Below are positions 55,503 to 64,000 of a stretch of 64,000 nt of DNA, piece by piece. Numbering within the stretch: position 1 is the first letter of the stretch; each line of letters opens with the position of its first letter. A model generated the notes under the pieces. It had not been told where the DNA came from and searched no databases. It saw only the letters and a list, made by a program, of their open reading frames with translations. The translations under genes were made by a program, and so were the position numbers. Origin of the DNA: Stenotrophomonas maltophilia (GTDB lineage Bacteria; Pseudomonadota; Gammaproteobacteria; Xanthomonadales; Xanthomonadaceae); contig NZ_CP033877.1 in NCBI RefSeq assembly GCF_006970445.1, positions 3,852,750-3,916,749 on the forward strand, given 5' to 3'.

Positions 55503-56780
55503 ATGATCCGCGACACTTCCGCACAGGACCAGATCGTTTCCTCCGCCCCGGCCGGCCGGCCCCGTGCAAACTGGCAGCGCTACCGCTGGCCTGCGCTGGG
55601 TGCCATCGCGCTGCTCGCCGGCATCGGCTGGGCGGTGCATGCCTGGTCCAATGCCAGCCGCTCCTTCGACAGCAGCCGCGTGCGCATCGCAGAAGTGAAG
55701 CAGGGCGACCTGGTCCGCGACATCGCCGCCGACGGCCGGGTGATCGCCGCCAACAGCCCGATCCTGTACGCCATCTCGGCCGGTACCGTGGACCTGAAGG
55801 TGGTCGCCGGTGATGTGGTCAAGAAGGGCCAGGAACTGGCGATCATCGACAGCCCGGAATTGCGCAGCAAGCTGGCCCAGGAACAGGCCACCCTGGCCGG
55901 CCTGGAAGCCGAGGCCAGCCGTGCCGCGCTGGACGCCACCCTGGCCCGCGCCAAGTCGCGCAAGGAAACCGACCAGGCCACCATCGAACGTCAGGCCGCC
56001 GACCGCGACCTGCAGCGCTACCAGCGCGGCTACGACGGCGGTGCGGTGCCGCAGATCGACCTGGCCAAGGCCAAGGACTCCCTGAAGAAGGCCGACATCA
56101 CCCTGGCCAACGCCACCACCGATGCCCGCCTGCAGAGCCAGGGCGCCGACCTGGATGCCCGCAACAAGCGCCTGCTGGCCGATCGCCAGAAGGCCGTGGT
56201 GGCCGAAGTGCAGCGCCAGGTCGATGCACTGACCCTGCGTGCACCGTTTGACGGCCAGGTGGGCCAGGTGCAGGCGATCCAGTCCACCAATCTGGCCGCC
56301 AACGCGCCGGTACTGGGCGTGGTCGACCTGTCCAAGTTCGAGGTCGAGATCAAGGTGCCGGAAAGCTTCGCCCGCGACCTGGCGATCGGCATGCCGGCGC
56401 AGCTGACCGGCGGCAACGGCCAGCCGTTCCCGGGCGAGATCAGCGCAGTGTCGCCCGAAGTGGTCAACGGCGAGGTCAACGCCCGCGTGCGCTTCGCCAG
56501 CGCGCAGCCGGAAGGCCTGCGCCAGAGCCAGCGGATGTCGGTGCGCGTGCTGCTCGATACCCGCAAGAACGTGCTGAAGGTCGAGCGCGGCCCGTTCGTC
56601 GAACAGGGCAATGGCGTGGCCTACGTGATGGATGGCCGCACCGCAGTGCGGCGTCCGGTGGAACTGGGCGTCAGCAGCCTGGGCGAAGTGGAAATCAAGT
56701 CGGGTGTGCAGCCGGGCGACCGCATCGTGGTCTCCGGCAGCGACCTGTTCAAGGACGCCGAACGCGTCTCCGTCAACTGA
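55503..56780 (+). CDS. HlyD/MacA-type periplasmic adaptor of an ABC exporter
   Basis: 425 aa. One N-terminal transmembrane helix (about 33-48), lipoyl half-motifs, a coiled-coil hairpin (about 115-240), a beta-barrel and a membrane-proximal domain. It should link the inner-membrane permeases to a TolC-type channel, which is not encoded here. ATG 55503 is chosen because the longer frame runs through the promoter region. First gene of the operon. Confidence 0.9.
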   Translation: MIRDTSAQDQIVSSAPAGRPRANWQRYRWPALGAIALLAGIGWAVHAWSNASRSFDSSRVRIAEVKQGDLVRDIAADGRVIAANSPILYAISAGTVDLKVVAGDVVKKGQELAIIDSPELRSKLAQEQATLAGLEAEASRAALDATLARAKSRKETDQATIERQAADRDLQRYQRGYDGGAVPQIDLAKAKDSLKKADITLANATTDARLQSQGADLDARNKRLLADRQKAVVAEVQRQVDALTLRAPFDGQVGQVQAIQSTNLAANAPVLGVVDLSKFEVEIKVPESFARDLAIGMPAQLTGGNGQPFPGEISAVSPEVVNGEVNARVRFASAQPEGLRQSQRMSVRVLLDTRKNVLKVERGPFVEQGNGVAYVMDGRTAVRRPVELGVSSLGEVEIKSGVQPGDRIVVSGSDLFKDAERVSVN

Positions 56781-56815
56781 TACCTGATACCTGAATCCTG
56801 GAGAGAGGACACCCC

Positions 56816-57541
56816 ATGTACATGCTCGAAATGCGTTCGGTCGCCAAGGTCTTCCGCACCGAACAGGTGGAAACCCACGCGTTGCGCTCACTGGAACTGC
56901 AGGTCAAGGAAGGCGAGTTCGTCGCCGTTACCGGCCCGTCCGGCTCGGGCAAGACCACTTTCCTCAACATCGCCGGCCTGCTGGAAACCTTCACCAGTGG
57001 CACCTACATGCTCGACGGCCAGGACGTGAGCACGCTGGGCGACGATGCCCGCAGCCGCCTGCGCAACCAGAAGATCGGCTTCATCTTCCAGGGCTTCAAC
57101 CTGATCCCCGACCTGAACCTGTTCGACAACGTCGACGTGCCGCTGCGCTACCGGAAGATGAGCGCCAACGAGCGCCGCGAACGCATCGAGAAGGCGCTGA
57201 CCCAGGTCGGCCTGGGTTCGCGCATGAAGCACTACCCGAATGAACTGTCCGGCGGCCAGCAGCAGCGTGCGGCGATTGCGCGTGCGCTGGCCGGCAGCCC
57301 GCGCCTGTTGCTGGCCGACGAACCGACCGGCAACCTGGATACGCAGATGGCGCGCGGCGTGATGGAACTGCTGGAAGAGATCAATGCCGCTGGCACCACC
57401 ATCGTGATGGTCACCCACGACCCGGAACTGGCCGCGCGCGCGCAGCGCAACGTACACATCGTCGACGGCCAGGTCACCGACCTCGTGCGCGAGCCGGTGC
57501 TGGCTACCCCACCGCGCCACATCGTCGCCGTCAACGAGTGA
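56816..57541 (+). CDS. MacB/LolD-type ABC transporter ATPase
   Basis: 241 aa. Walker A GPSGSGKT (40-47), Q-loop FQGFNLI, signature LSGGQ (144-148), Walker B with ADEPTGNLDT (167-176) and switch His in MVTHD. The NLDT form is typical of MacB/LolD ATPases, which drive mechanotransmission rather than membrane transport of substrate. A GAGAGAGG site precedes the ATG. It lies 35 bp after the adaptor. Confidence 0.94.
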   Translation: MYMLEMRSVAKVFRTEQVETHALRSLELQVKEGEFVAVTGPSGSGKTTFLNIAGLLETFTSGTYMLDGQDVSTLGDDARSRLRNQKIGFIFQGFNLIPDLNLFDNVDVPLRYRKMSANERRERIEKALTQVGLGSRMKHYPNELSGGQQQRAAIARALAGSPRLLLADEPTGNLDTQMARGVMELLEEINAAGTTIVMVTHDPELAARAQRNVHIVDGQVTDLVREPVLATPPRHIVAVNE

Positions 57542-57551
57542 GGGCCCGACC

Positions 57552-58850
57552 ATGTTCGCCTACTACGCCCGATTGGCGGCGCGCAGCTTCCGCCGCAACA
57601 AGATCCTGACCGCGCTGATGGTCGTGGCCATCGCGCTGGGCATCGGCGCCTCGATGACCACGCTGACCGTGTTCCATGTGCTTTCCGGCGACCCGATTCC
57701 CGGCAAGAGTGACCGCCTGTTCTATGTGCAGCTTGATGCCGCGACCGGCGCCTATGTCGCTGGCGAGGAACCGGAAACCCAGCTGACCCGCTTCGACGGT
57801 GAAGCGCTGCTGCGCGAAGCCAAGGGTGAACGCCAGGCACTGATGAGCGGTGGCGGCGGCACCATCGAACCGGACAACAGCACCCTCAAGCCCTTCAGCA
57901 TCGACACCCGCTGGACCTCGGCCGACTTCTTCCCGATGTTCGAGGTGCCCATGCAGTACGGCCGTCCCTGGACGCGCGAGGACGATGAAGGCCGCGCACG
58001 CGTGGTGGTCATCTCCAAGGCGCTCAACGACAAGCTGTACCAGGGGGCCAACAGCGTGGGCCGCGACCTGCGCATGGAAGGCCAGAGTTACCGCATCGTC
58101 GGCGTGATGAAGGAATGGAGCCCGGAGCCGCACTTCTACGACCTGACCACCGGCAGCTACGGCAAGAACGAAGACCTGCTGCTGCCGATCTCCACCTCGT
58201 TCGACCTGAAGCTCGGCAACAACGGCAACATGAACTGCTTCGGCGAAAACCCCGACGGCAACAGCTACTCGCTCAATGCACCGTGCGCGTGGCTGCAGTA
58301 CTGGGTGGAAATGGACCCGGCCAAGGCCGGCGACTACCGCCGCTACCTGGAGAACTATTCGACCCAGCAGCGCGAGGCCGGCCGCTTCAAGCATCCGCCG
58401 AACGTGCGCCTGCGCACCGTGATGGAATGGCTGGACTTCAATGGCGCGGTGCCCAGCGACGTGCGCCTGCAGCTGTGGCTGGCGCTGGGCTTCCTCGGTG
58501 TCTGCCTGGTCAACACGGTAGGCCTGCTGCTGGCCAAGTTCCTGCGCCGCAGCGGTGAGATCGGCGTGCGCCGTGCACTCGGTGCCAGCCGCGGCCAGAT
58601 CTTCCTGCAGTGCCTGGTGGAAGCCGGTGCGGTCGGCGTGGTCGGTGGCGTGCTGGGTATCGGCCTGGCCCTGCTTGGCCTGTTCGCGGTGCGCCAGCAA
58701 CCGGTGGAGTACGCAAAGCTGGCCCATCTGGACGGCAACATGCTGCTGCTCGCGCTGGGCCTGACCCTGCTCGCCAGCCTTGCCGCCGGCTTCCTGCCCG
58801 CCTGGCGCGCCATGCAGGTCACCCCGGCCATCCAGCTCAAGTCGCAGTAA
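57552..58850 (+). CDS. MacB/FtsX-type ABC permease, first subunit
   Basis: 432 aa. One N-terminal helix (about 18-40), a large periplasmic MacB core domain and three C-terminal helices (FtsX domain: LWLALGFLGVCLVNTVGLL onward, with EIGVRRALGASRGQIF). It starts 10 bp after the ATPase. With the next gene it forms a heterodimer. Confidence 0.92.
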   Translation: MFAYYARLAARSFRRNKILTALMVVAIALGIGASMTTLTVFHVLSGDPIPGKSDRLFYVQLDAATGAYVAGEEPETQLTRFDGEALLREAKGERQALMSGGGGTIEPDNSTLKPFSIDTRWTSADFFPMFEVPMQYGRPWTREDDEGRARVVVISKALNDKLYQGANSVGRDLRMEGQSYRIVGVMKEWSPEPHFYDLTTGSYGKNEDLLLPISTSFDLKLGNNGNMNCFGENPDGNSYSLNAPCAWLQYWVEMDPAKAGDYRRYLENYSTQQREAGRFKHPPNVRLRTVMEWLDFNGAVPSDVRLQLWLALGFLGVCLVNTVGLLLAKFLRRSGEIGVRRALGASRGQIFLQCLVEAGAVGVVGGVLGIGLALLGLFAVRQQPVEYAKLAHLDGNMLLLALGLTLLASLAAGFLPAWRAMQVTPAIQLKSQ

Positions 58851-58870
58851 GCACCCGAACGAGGACTCCC

Positions 58871-60088
58871 ATGGACATCCGCCCCATCCTCAGCACGCTG
58901 CGCCGGCACAAGACTGCCGCTGCCCTGATCGTGCTGGAAGTCGCACTGACCTGCGCCATCGTCTGCAACGCGCTGTTCCTGGTCAGCCAGCGCGTGGAGA
59001 AGATCAGCATGCCCAGCGGTATCGCCGAGAGCGAACTGGTGATGCTGCGCGTCAGTGGCATCGGCAAGCAGACCGACGCCCTGGCCCGCACCCGCGAGGA
59101 CCTGGCATCGCTGCGCGCGATTCCCGGCGTCAGCAACGTCACCATCATCAACCAGGTCCCCTTCCGCAACGGCTCCTCCAGCAGCAGCATCTCGCGCGTG
59201 ATCGACCAGGAACGGCCGACCACCAACGCCTCGATGTACACCCTGTCCGAGAACGGGCTGGCGACGATGGGCATCAACCTGATCGCAGGCCGCGATTTCC
59301 TGCCCGACGAGTACCAGAACTTCGAAGACGTCAGCAAGGGCGGCGCCAAGGAGAAGGCCATCCCGGTCATCTTCACCCAGGCCACTGCCGCCAAGATGGA
59401 GCCCAACGGCAGCGCACTGGGCAAGACCTACTACATGGGCAAGCAGTCGCTGCATGTGGTCGGCATCGTCGACACCCTCAGCACGCCCAATGGCTGGAGT
59501 GACAACTGGACCAACTCGATGCTGCTGCCGATCCGCACCACCTTCGACAAGGGTGGCACGTATGTGCTGCGGACCTCGCTGGAACGTCGCCAGGACGTGC
59601 TCGACGCCGGTGCCGCCGCGCTGGAGCGCAACGATCCCAACCGCCTGATGCGCGACAAGCTCACCTATGAGGACCAGCGCAAGGACTTCTTCAAGAACGA
59701 CCGCGCGATGGTCGGCCTGCTGATCACCGTCAGCATCTCGCTGCTGGTGGTCACCGCGCTGGGCATCATCGGCCTGGCCAGCTTCTGGGTGCAGCAGCGC
59801 AGCAAGCAGATCGGCATCCGCCGTGCCCTGGGCGCGACCCGTGGGCAGATCCTGCGCTACTTCCAGACCGAGAACTTCCTGCTGGCCACGCTGGGCATCG
59901 TGCTGGGCATGCTGGCGGCCTACGCGATCAACCTGGCGCTGATGAATCTTTACGAGCTGCCGCGCATGCCGCTGTACTACCTGCCGCTGGGTGCGCTGCT
60001 GCTGTGGGTGCTGGGCCAGATCGCGGTGTTCGGTCCTGCACGGCGTGCGGCGGCGGTACCGCCTGCGGTCGCCACGCGGGGCGCGTGA
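58871..60088 (+). CDS. MacB/FtsX-type ABC permease, second subunit
   Basis: 405 aa with the same topology as its neighbour (N-terminal helix at about 17-38, periplasmic core, FtsX helices; QIGIRRALGATRGQILRYF). The two permeases are diverged paralogues, so the exporter is heterodimeric, unlike single-chain MacB. ATG 58871 follows GAGGA. Confidence 0.92.
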   Translation: MDIRPILSTLRRHKTAAALIVLEVALTCAIVCNALFLVSQRVEKISMPSGIAESELVMLRVSGIGKQTDALARTREDLASLRAIPGVSNVTIINQVPFRNGSSSSSISRVIDQERPTTNASMYTLSENGLATMGINLIAGRDFLPDEYQNFEDVSKGGAKEKAIPVIFTQATAAKMEPNGSALGKTYYMGKQSLHVVGIVDTLSTPNGWSDNWTNSMLLPIRTTFDKGGTYVLRTSLERRQDVLDAGAAALERNDPNRLMRDKLTYEDQRKDFFKNDRAMVGLLITVSISLLVVTALGIIGLASFWVQQRSKQIGIRRALGATRGQILRYFQTENFLLATLGIVLGMLAAYAINLALMNLYELPRMPLYYLPLGALLLWVLGQIAVFGPARRAAAVPPAVATRGA

Positions 60089-60089
60089 G

Positions 60090-60488
60090 ATGCGTGCCTG
60101 CGCGATGTGCCTGATCCTGCTCCTGCCACTGCCACTGCCGGCGCTGGCCGGCGGTGGCAGCGCGCAGACACTGGAATGGCGCCAGGATGCCGCGCGGTTG
60201 TCGTTGCGCTCGACGGAGGGCCAGGTGCGCGTGGAGGCCGCCAGTCCGGAAGTGCGCTTCGGCGTGCGCAGTGGCGATCGCATCCTCCGCGTGGACGACA
60301 CGGCGGTGCGCCGGGTTGAACATCTGGCCGAGGCACTCCGCCATTCCCACGCGGCCACCGCCTATCTGTTGCTGCGCCGCGACAAGCGCGAGCTGACGGT
60401 GGCGGTCAACGCTGCAGCCTGGCGCCAGGCGCTGGAAGTGCCGCCGCCACCTGCGCCGCCACCGCCCCCGGCGCCTCCCCGCCACTGA
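60090..60488 (+). CDS. small exported PDZ-like protein
   Basis: 132 aa. A signal peptide (LILLLPLPLPALAGG) precedes a short beta-rich region with PDZ-like features (FGVRSGDRILRVDDTAVRRV) and a Pro-rich C-terminus. It starts 1 bp after the second permease stop, so it belongs to the operon. No named family is recognised; a periplasmic sensor or adaptor role is inference. Confidence 0.75.
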   Translation: MRACAMCLILLLPLPLPALAGGGSAQTLEWRQDAARLSLRSTEGQVRVEAASPEVRFGVRSGDRILRVDDTAVRRVEHLAEALRHSHAATAYLLLRRDKRELTVAVNAAAWRQALEVPPPPAPPPPPAPPRH

Positions 60489-60538
60489 GAAGCGGCAACT
60501 CCTGCACGGCCACGGGTTTGGCTATGCTTGGTGGGTGG

Positions 60539-60556
60539 CGCCGGGCTCTCCCGGCG
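60539..60556 (+). promoter_or_regulatory. hairpin between exporter and regulator genes
   Basis: CGCCGGG-CTCT-CCCGGCG in the 125-bp gap, without a T-run. It could lower regulator expression relative to the exporter or stabilise the upstream mRNA. Confidence 0.4.
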
Positions 60557-60613
60557 TATGGACACGAACACGGCTCCATCGGCGCCGCCCATCCCTTTCC
60601 GCAGAACCGCTTG

Positions 60614-61960
60614 ATGCCTTCGATCCTGATCATCGACGACAACGCCAGTGTGGGCACCGCACTGGACGTGCTGTTCTCCCTGCATGACATCGACACGCTG
60701 CAGGCGCAGAGCCCGGCCGAGGGGCTGGCCCTGCTCGAGTCGCAGCCGGTCGACCTGGTGATCCAGGACATGAACTTCAGCGAGGACACCACCTCCGGCG
60801 AGGAAGGCGAAGACCTGTTCGCACAGATCCGTGCGCGCCACCCGGACCTGCCGGTGATCCTGCTGACCGCCTGGACGCACCTGAGCAGCGCGGTGGACCT
60901 GGTCAAGGCCGGTGCCGCCGACTACCTGGCCAAGCCCTGGGACGACCGCAAGCTGCTGACCACGGTCAACAACCTGCTGGAGTTGTCCGAGGCACGGCGC
61001 GAACTGGACCGCCGACGCAGCCGCGAGCTGCGCCAGCGCAATGCGCTGGAAGAGAAGTACGAGCTGTGCGGGGCGGTGTTCGCCGATCCGGCCAGCGAGC
61101 GCGTCATCGCACTCGCCTGCCAGGTCGCGCGCTCCGAACTGCCGGTGCTGATCACCGGCCCCAACGGTGCTGGCAAGGAGAAGATCGCGCAGATCATCCA
61201 GGCCAACTCGCTGGTGGCCAAGGGTTCGTTCATCACAGTCAATTGTGGCGCCCTGCCCTCGGAACTGATCGAGGCCGAACTGTTCGGTGCCGAAGCCGGC
61301 GCGTATACCGGCGCCAGCAAGGCGCGCGAGGGCAAATTCGAAGCTGCCGACGGAGGCACGCTGTTCCTGGATGAGATCGGCAACCTGTCGCTGGGCGGTC
61401 AGATGAAGCTGTTGCGCGTGCTGGAAACCGGTCGTTTCGAGCGCCTGGGCTCCAATCGCGAACGCCAGGTCAAAGTCCGCGTGGTCAGCGCGACCAATGC
61501 CGACCTGCCGGCGATGATCCGCGACGGCACCTTCCGCGAAGACCTGTATTACCGCCTCAATACGGTGGAACTGGTACTGCCACCGTTGGCCGAGCGCCCG
61601 GGCGACATCGTGCCGCTGGCCGAGCGCTTCCTGACGGCCGGCAAGCCACTTTCCAATGCTGCAACCGCGGCCCTGCAACGGCACCCGTGGCCGGGCAACG
61701 TGCGCGAACTGCGCAACGTGATCCAGCGTGCCGAGCTGCTGGCGACCGGCAACCACATCGAAGTGGCCGATCTGAACCTGCCGCGTGCTTCACCTGCACC
61801 GCGCCCGGCACCGAGCGCCGGCAATGATCCAGACCGTGCGCGCATCGAGGATGTGCTGGCGCGCAACCACGGCGTCATCGCCCAGGCCGCCGCCGAACTC
61901 GGCCTGAGCCGCCAGGCGCTGTACCGGCGCATGGACCGGCACGGCATCCCACGCGAATGA
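60614..61960 (+). CDS. NtrC-family sigma-54-dependent response regulator
   Basis: 448 aa. Receiver domain (phospho-acceptor Asp52, Thr85, Lys107), AAA+ domain with Walker A GPNGAGKE (182-189) and sigma-54 contact loop GAYTGA (229-234), and a C-terminal Fis-type HTH (AAAELGLSRQALYRRM). The variant GAYTGA keeps the Thr and Gly needed for sigma-54 contact. ATG 60614 is chosen by alignment of the receiver start. Likely binds the GTGTCCG cluster. Confidence 0.94.
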   Translation: MPSILIIDDNASVGTALDVLFSLHDIDTLQAQSPAEGLALLESQPVDLVIQDMNFSEDTTSGEEGEDLFAQIRARHPDLPVILLTAWTHLSSAVDLVKAGAADYLAKPWDDRKLLTTVNNLLELSEARRELDRRRSRELRQRNALEEKYELCGAVFADPASERVIALACQVARSELPVLITGPNGAGKEKIAQIIQANSLVAKGSFITVNCGALPSELIEAELFGAEAGAYTGASKAREGKFEAADGGTLFLDEIGNLSLGGQMKLLRVLETGRFERLGSNRERQVKVRVVSATNADLPAMIRDGTFREDLYYRLNTVELVLPPLAERPGDIVPLAERFLTAGKPLSNAATAALQRHPWPGNVRELRNVIQRAELLATGNHIEVADLNLPRASPAPRPAPSAGNDPDRARIEDVLARNHGVIAQAAAELGLSRQALYRRMDRHGIPRE

Positions 61961-63309
61961 AGCGGCGCTCGTTCACCTTCCGCCTGTTCCTGCGCCTGCT
62001 GCCGGTGCTGGCGCTGGCCGCCGCGTTGCCGTGGCTGCTGGCGTACTGGATGGACCATGGCTGGGTGGTGACCACGGTGTCGGCGGTGATCCTGCTGTCA
62101 CTGATGTGGTGGACCCTGCTCCGCGCCACCGCACCGGTGCGCTCGCTGATGCGTGCACTGTCCGGCACCACCAGCAGCTACCGCGACGGCGAGTACAACT
62201 TCGGCGTGTACTGGCCGGGCAACGACGAACTGGGCGACCTGGTGCAGGCGCACCGCGAACTGGGCGATGTACTGCGCGAGCAGCGGCAGGGCCTGGTGCA
62301 GCGCGAACTGCTGCTGGACACCATGGTGCAGAACACACCGGTTGCGATGCTACTGATTGCCTCCGGCGGCGACGGCATCGCCCGCGTGGTGTTCTCCAAC
62401 CTGGCCGCGCGCAAGCTGCTGCATGGTGGCTGGAAGCTGGAGGGCCAGCGCCTGGAAGAGGTGCTGGAACAGGTGCCGGTGGAGCTGCGCGATGCCATCG
62501 CCCGTGGCGGCGACAGCCTGTTCGCCGTGCATGCGGAAGGCGAAGACGGTGATGAGGAAGACGAGCAGGTCTACCACCTGTCGCGCCGCGCCTTCCAGCT
62601 CAACGGCCGTCCGCACGACCTGCTGCTGGTACGACTGCTCACCGCCGAACTGCGCCGCCAGGAAGTGCAGACGTGGAAGAAGGTGATCCGGGTGATCAGC
62701 CACGAGCTCAACAACTCACTGGCGCCGATCGCCTCGCTGGCCCACTCCGGTGGCGTGCTGGTGCAGCGCGAGCGCTTCGATCGGCTGCCGGAGATCTTCA
62801 CCACCATCGAAGACCGCGCACGCCACCTGGAAGGCTTCATCCGTGGCTATGCGCGCTTTGCCAAGCTGCCGCAGCCGCAACTGCAGACCGTGCACTGGGC
62901 CCCCTTCCTGTCCAGCCTGCGCCAGCAGATCCCGTTCACCATGGATCGCGAACCGGACGAGGAACTGAGCAGCCGCATCGACATCGCGCAGTTCGGGCAG
63001 GCGCTGTTGAACCTGCTGAAGAACGCGCATGAAGCCTGTGCCGAGGCCGATCCACCCAACGATGACGTGCAGGTGCAGCTGACGCGGTTGCCGCAGTGGC
63101 TGCGCCTGGATGTGCTGGACCGTGGCAAGGGCATGAACGAGCAGGTGCTGCAGAACGCACTGATGCCGTTCTATTCGACCAAGCGCAATGGCACCGGGCT
63201 GGGACTGGCACTGACCCGCGAGATCGTGGAAGCGCACGGTGGGCGGGTGTCACTGCAGAACCGCGGTGATGGCGGGTTGTGCGTGTCGATCCTGTTGCCG
63301 GTGGGTTGA
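61957..63309 (+). CDS. sensor histidine kinase
   Basis: 450 aa. Two N-terminal membrane helices (about 11-30 and 37-55) with almost no periplasmic loop, a HAMP-like segment, a PAS-like domain with an acidic insert (GEDGDEEDE), H-box VISHELNNSLAPI with His249, and N, G1 and G2 boxes (NLLKNAHEA, GKGMN, GTGLGLAL). The short loop suggests sensing within the membrane or via the transporter. Overlaps the regulator by 4 bp. Confidence 0.94.
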   Translation: MKRRSFTFRLFLRLLPVLALAAALPWLLAYWMDHGWVVTTVSAVILLSLMWWTLLRATAPVRSLMRALSGTTSSYRDGEYNFGVYWPGNDELGDLVQAHRELGDVLREQRQGLVQRELLLDTMVQNTPVAMLLIASGGDGIARVVFSNLAARKLLHGGWKLEGQRLEEVLEQVPVELRDAIARGGDSLFAVHAEGEDGDEEDEQVYHLSRRAFQLNGRPHDLLLVRLLTAELRRQEVQTWKKVIRVISHELNNSLAPIASLAHSGGVLVQRERFDRLPEIFTTIEDRARHLEGFIRGYARFAKLPQPQLQTVHWAPFLSSLRQQIPFTMDREPDEELSSRIDIAQFGQALLNLLKNAHEACAEADPPNDDVQVQLTRLPQWLRLDVLDRGKGMNEQVLQNALMPFYSTKRNGTGLGLALTREIVEAHGGRVSLQNRGDGGLCVSILLPVG

Positions 63310-63326
63310 GTCGGGCCAGCGAATAG

Positions 63327-63369
63327 ATCCACGCCATGCGTGGATGTGCCGACCAAGGTCGGTACCTAC
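63327..63369. repeat. ATCCACGC hairpin plus SMAG element
   Basis: ATCCACGCCATGCGTGGAT (63327-63345) runs directly into a GTAG-ended SMAG copy (63346-63369). The SMAG GTAG supplies the TAG stop of the facing acetyltransferase gene. Confidence 0.8.
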
Positions 63370-63899
63370 CAAACCTGCCGCATCGCCACGCGCAGTTGCA
63401 TCGGAAATCCCAACGCGGCCTCTTCGGCCATCACCGCGCGCAGGCCCTCGCTCCACTCCGCTTCCGGCACTTCAACGAACCCTTCGCTGGCGTAGAAGGC
63501 CGCATTCCACGGTACGTCAGACAACGTGGTCAGCACCGCAGCCGCGTGGCCATCCGCCCTCGCCTGCGCCAATGCGTGGCGCAGCAGCGCACGACCATGG
63601 CCGCGACGCGCATGCGCCGGGTCCACATCCATCTGCAGGACATGGAAGTCACCGCACAGCTCGCCTGCCAGCAGGTAACCGGCAATGCCGCCCTCGGCAG
63701 CATCGACCACCCACAGCTGCCCGCGCTCAAGGCCGTCCTGCAGGGTCGGCAGGTCCAGGCCGTGGCCGGCGAACACCGGATAGGCTTCGTGGCCCTTCAG
63801 CAGCTCACCGGCACGCTGTTCGATCGCCGGTAGCACGCCAAGCTCGTCGGCGTGCGGAAGGCGTGGTTCAGGGCTTCTTGACCGGGCGCTTCCAGCCAT
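63366..63899 (-). CDS. GNAT-family N-acetyltransferase
   Basis: About 177 aa. The acetyl-CoA loop [21 protein letters not shown] and the later [13 protein letters not shown] are typical GNAT motifs; substrate unknown. The start is uncertain: ATG 63899 overlaps the glmU end by about 30 bp, and a GTG at LGVLPAIE is possible. The TAG stop lies inside a SMAG repeat. Confidence 0.8.
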   Translation of the reverse strand: MAGSARSRSPEPRLPHADELGVLPAIEQRAGELLKGHEAYPVFAGHGLDLPTLQDGLERGQLWVVDAAEGGIAGYLLAGELCGDFHVLQMDVDPAHARRGHGRALLRHALAQARADGHAAAVLTTLSDVPWNAAFYASEGFVEVPEAEWSEGLRAVMAEEAALGFPMQLRVAMRQVW

Positions 63900-64000
63900 C
63901 GATGGTTTCCTGTCGTGCACGTGCCAGTGTCAACTTGCCGTCCGGAGCGGTGCGGGTGATGACCGAGCCGGCGGCGATGGTCGCGCCCTCGCCGATCGTC
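63868..64000 (-). CDS. glmU: GlmU, C-terminal end only
   Basis: The last 43 codons of the bifunctional UDP-GlcNAc synthesis enzyme; the rest lies beyond the window. The left-handed beta-helix end ([15 protein letters not shown]) and the tail [15 protein letters not shown] are diagnostic. GlmU acetylates glucosamine-1-phosphate and then forms UDP-GlcNAc, downstream of GlmS. Confidence 0.9.
   Translation of the reverse strand, partial: TIGEGATIAAGSVITRTAPDGKLTLARARQETIDGWKRPVKKP

Noticed and set aside
60488..60613. Separate sigma-54 promoter for the regulator gene
   Set aside because: A TTGGCT...TTGG stretch near 60516 lacks GG-N10-GC spacing, so an internal sigma-54 promoter is not supported.

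Overview
The window is high-GC chromosomal DNA of a Xanthomonadaceae (Lysobacterales) gammaproteobacterium, almost certainly Stenotrophomonas of the S. maltophilia complex. The evidence is a complete smeT/smeDEF multidrug efflux locus, many short GTAG-ended stem-loop repeats of the SMAG type known from S. maltophilia, and Xanthomonad gene order throughout. I see no rRNA, tRNA, phage, insertion sequence or CRISPR array; this is core chromosome with repeat-rich intergenic DNA.

Layout. 1-1.0 kb: 3' part of an LpxR-type outer-membrane lipid A deacylase gene, then a 47-bp tandem repeat. 1.3-13.2 kb, minus strand: an elongasome and peptidoglycan-remodelling block in the order mreB-mreC-mreD-mrdA-rodA, a second rodA-like gene, then mltB-rlpA-dacC. 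The second rodA and mltB are separated by about 1 kb of non-coding DNA holding an exact FNR/ANR box, C-rich hairpins and a roughly 530-bp nested palindrome. 13.5-20.9 kb: PfkB kinase, HAD phosphatase, lipoproteins including an M1 aminopeptidase, ubiE, a yeast-type cytosine deaminase homologue and small unknown genes. 21.0-29.3 kb: smeDEF (minus), divergent smeT with an overlapping mepB-family gene, and an oxidoreductase. 29.3-34.9 kb: hslVU, a DUF3079 gene and the lptM-dapF-DUF484-xerC operon. 34.9-41.8 kb: two S9 serine peptidases, an aminotransferase and a lipocalin. 41.8-45.4 kb: a HigBA toxin-antitoxin pair with a near-ideal operator, metNI without metQ, and an EamA transporter. 45.5-53.0 kb: YajQ, DUF1415, an SDR, an M3 oligopeptidase, a cysteine-synthase relative, gloA, a VOC protein and a CBS-domain protein. 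53.5-64 kb: glmS and the end of glmU flank a plus-strand operon of a MacA/MacB-type ABC exporter, a small PDZ-like protein, an NtrC-type response regulator and its histidine kinase.

How it fits together. Much of the window serves the cell envelope: cell-shape synthesis (Mre/PBP2/RodA), turnover (MltB, RlpA, DacC), amino-sugar supply (GlmS, GlmU), LPS-related functions (LpxR-like, LptM) and export (SmeDEF, the MacAB-like operon). The most interesting system is the glmS-glmU interval. A sigma-54 type -24/-12 element (GG-N10-GC) preceded by a cluster of GTGTCCG half-sites stands before the exporter operon, which itself encodes a sigma-54 activator and kinase, so it looks like a self-contained, autoregulated envelope-stress exporter. 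The other standout features are the nested palindrome, repeats translated into the MreC tail, and repeats that sit at or supply stop codons.
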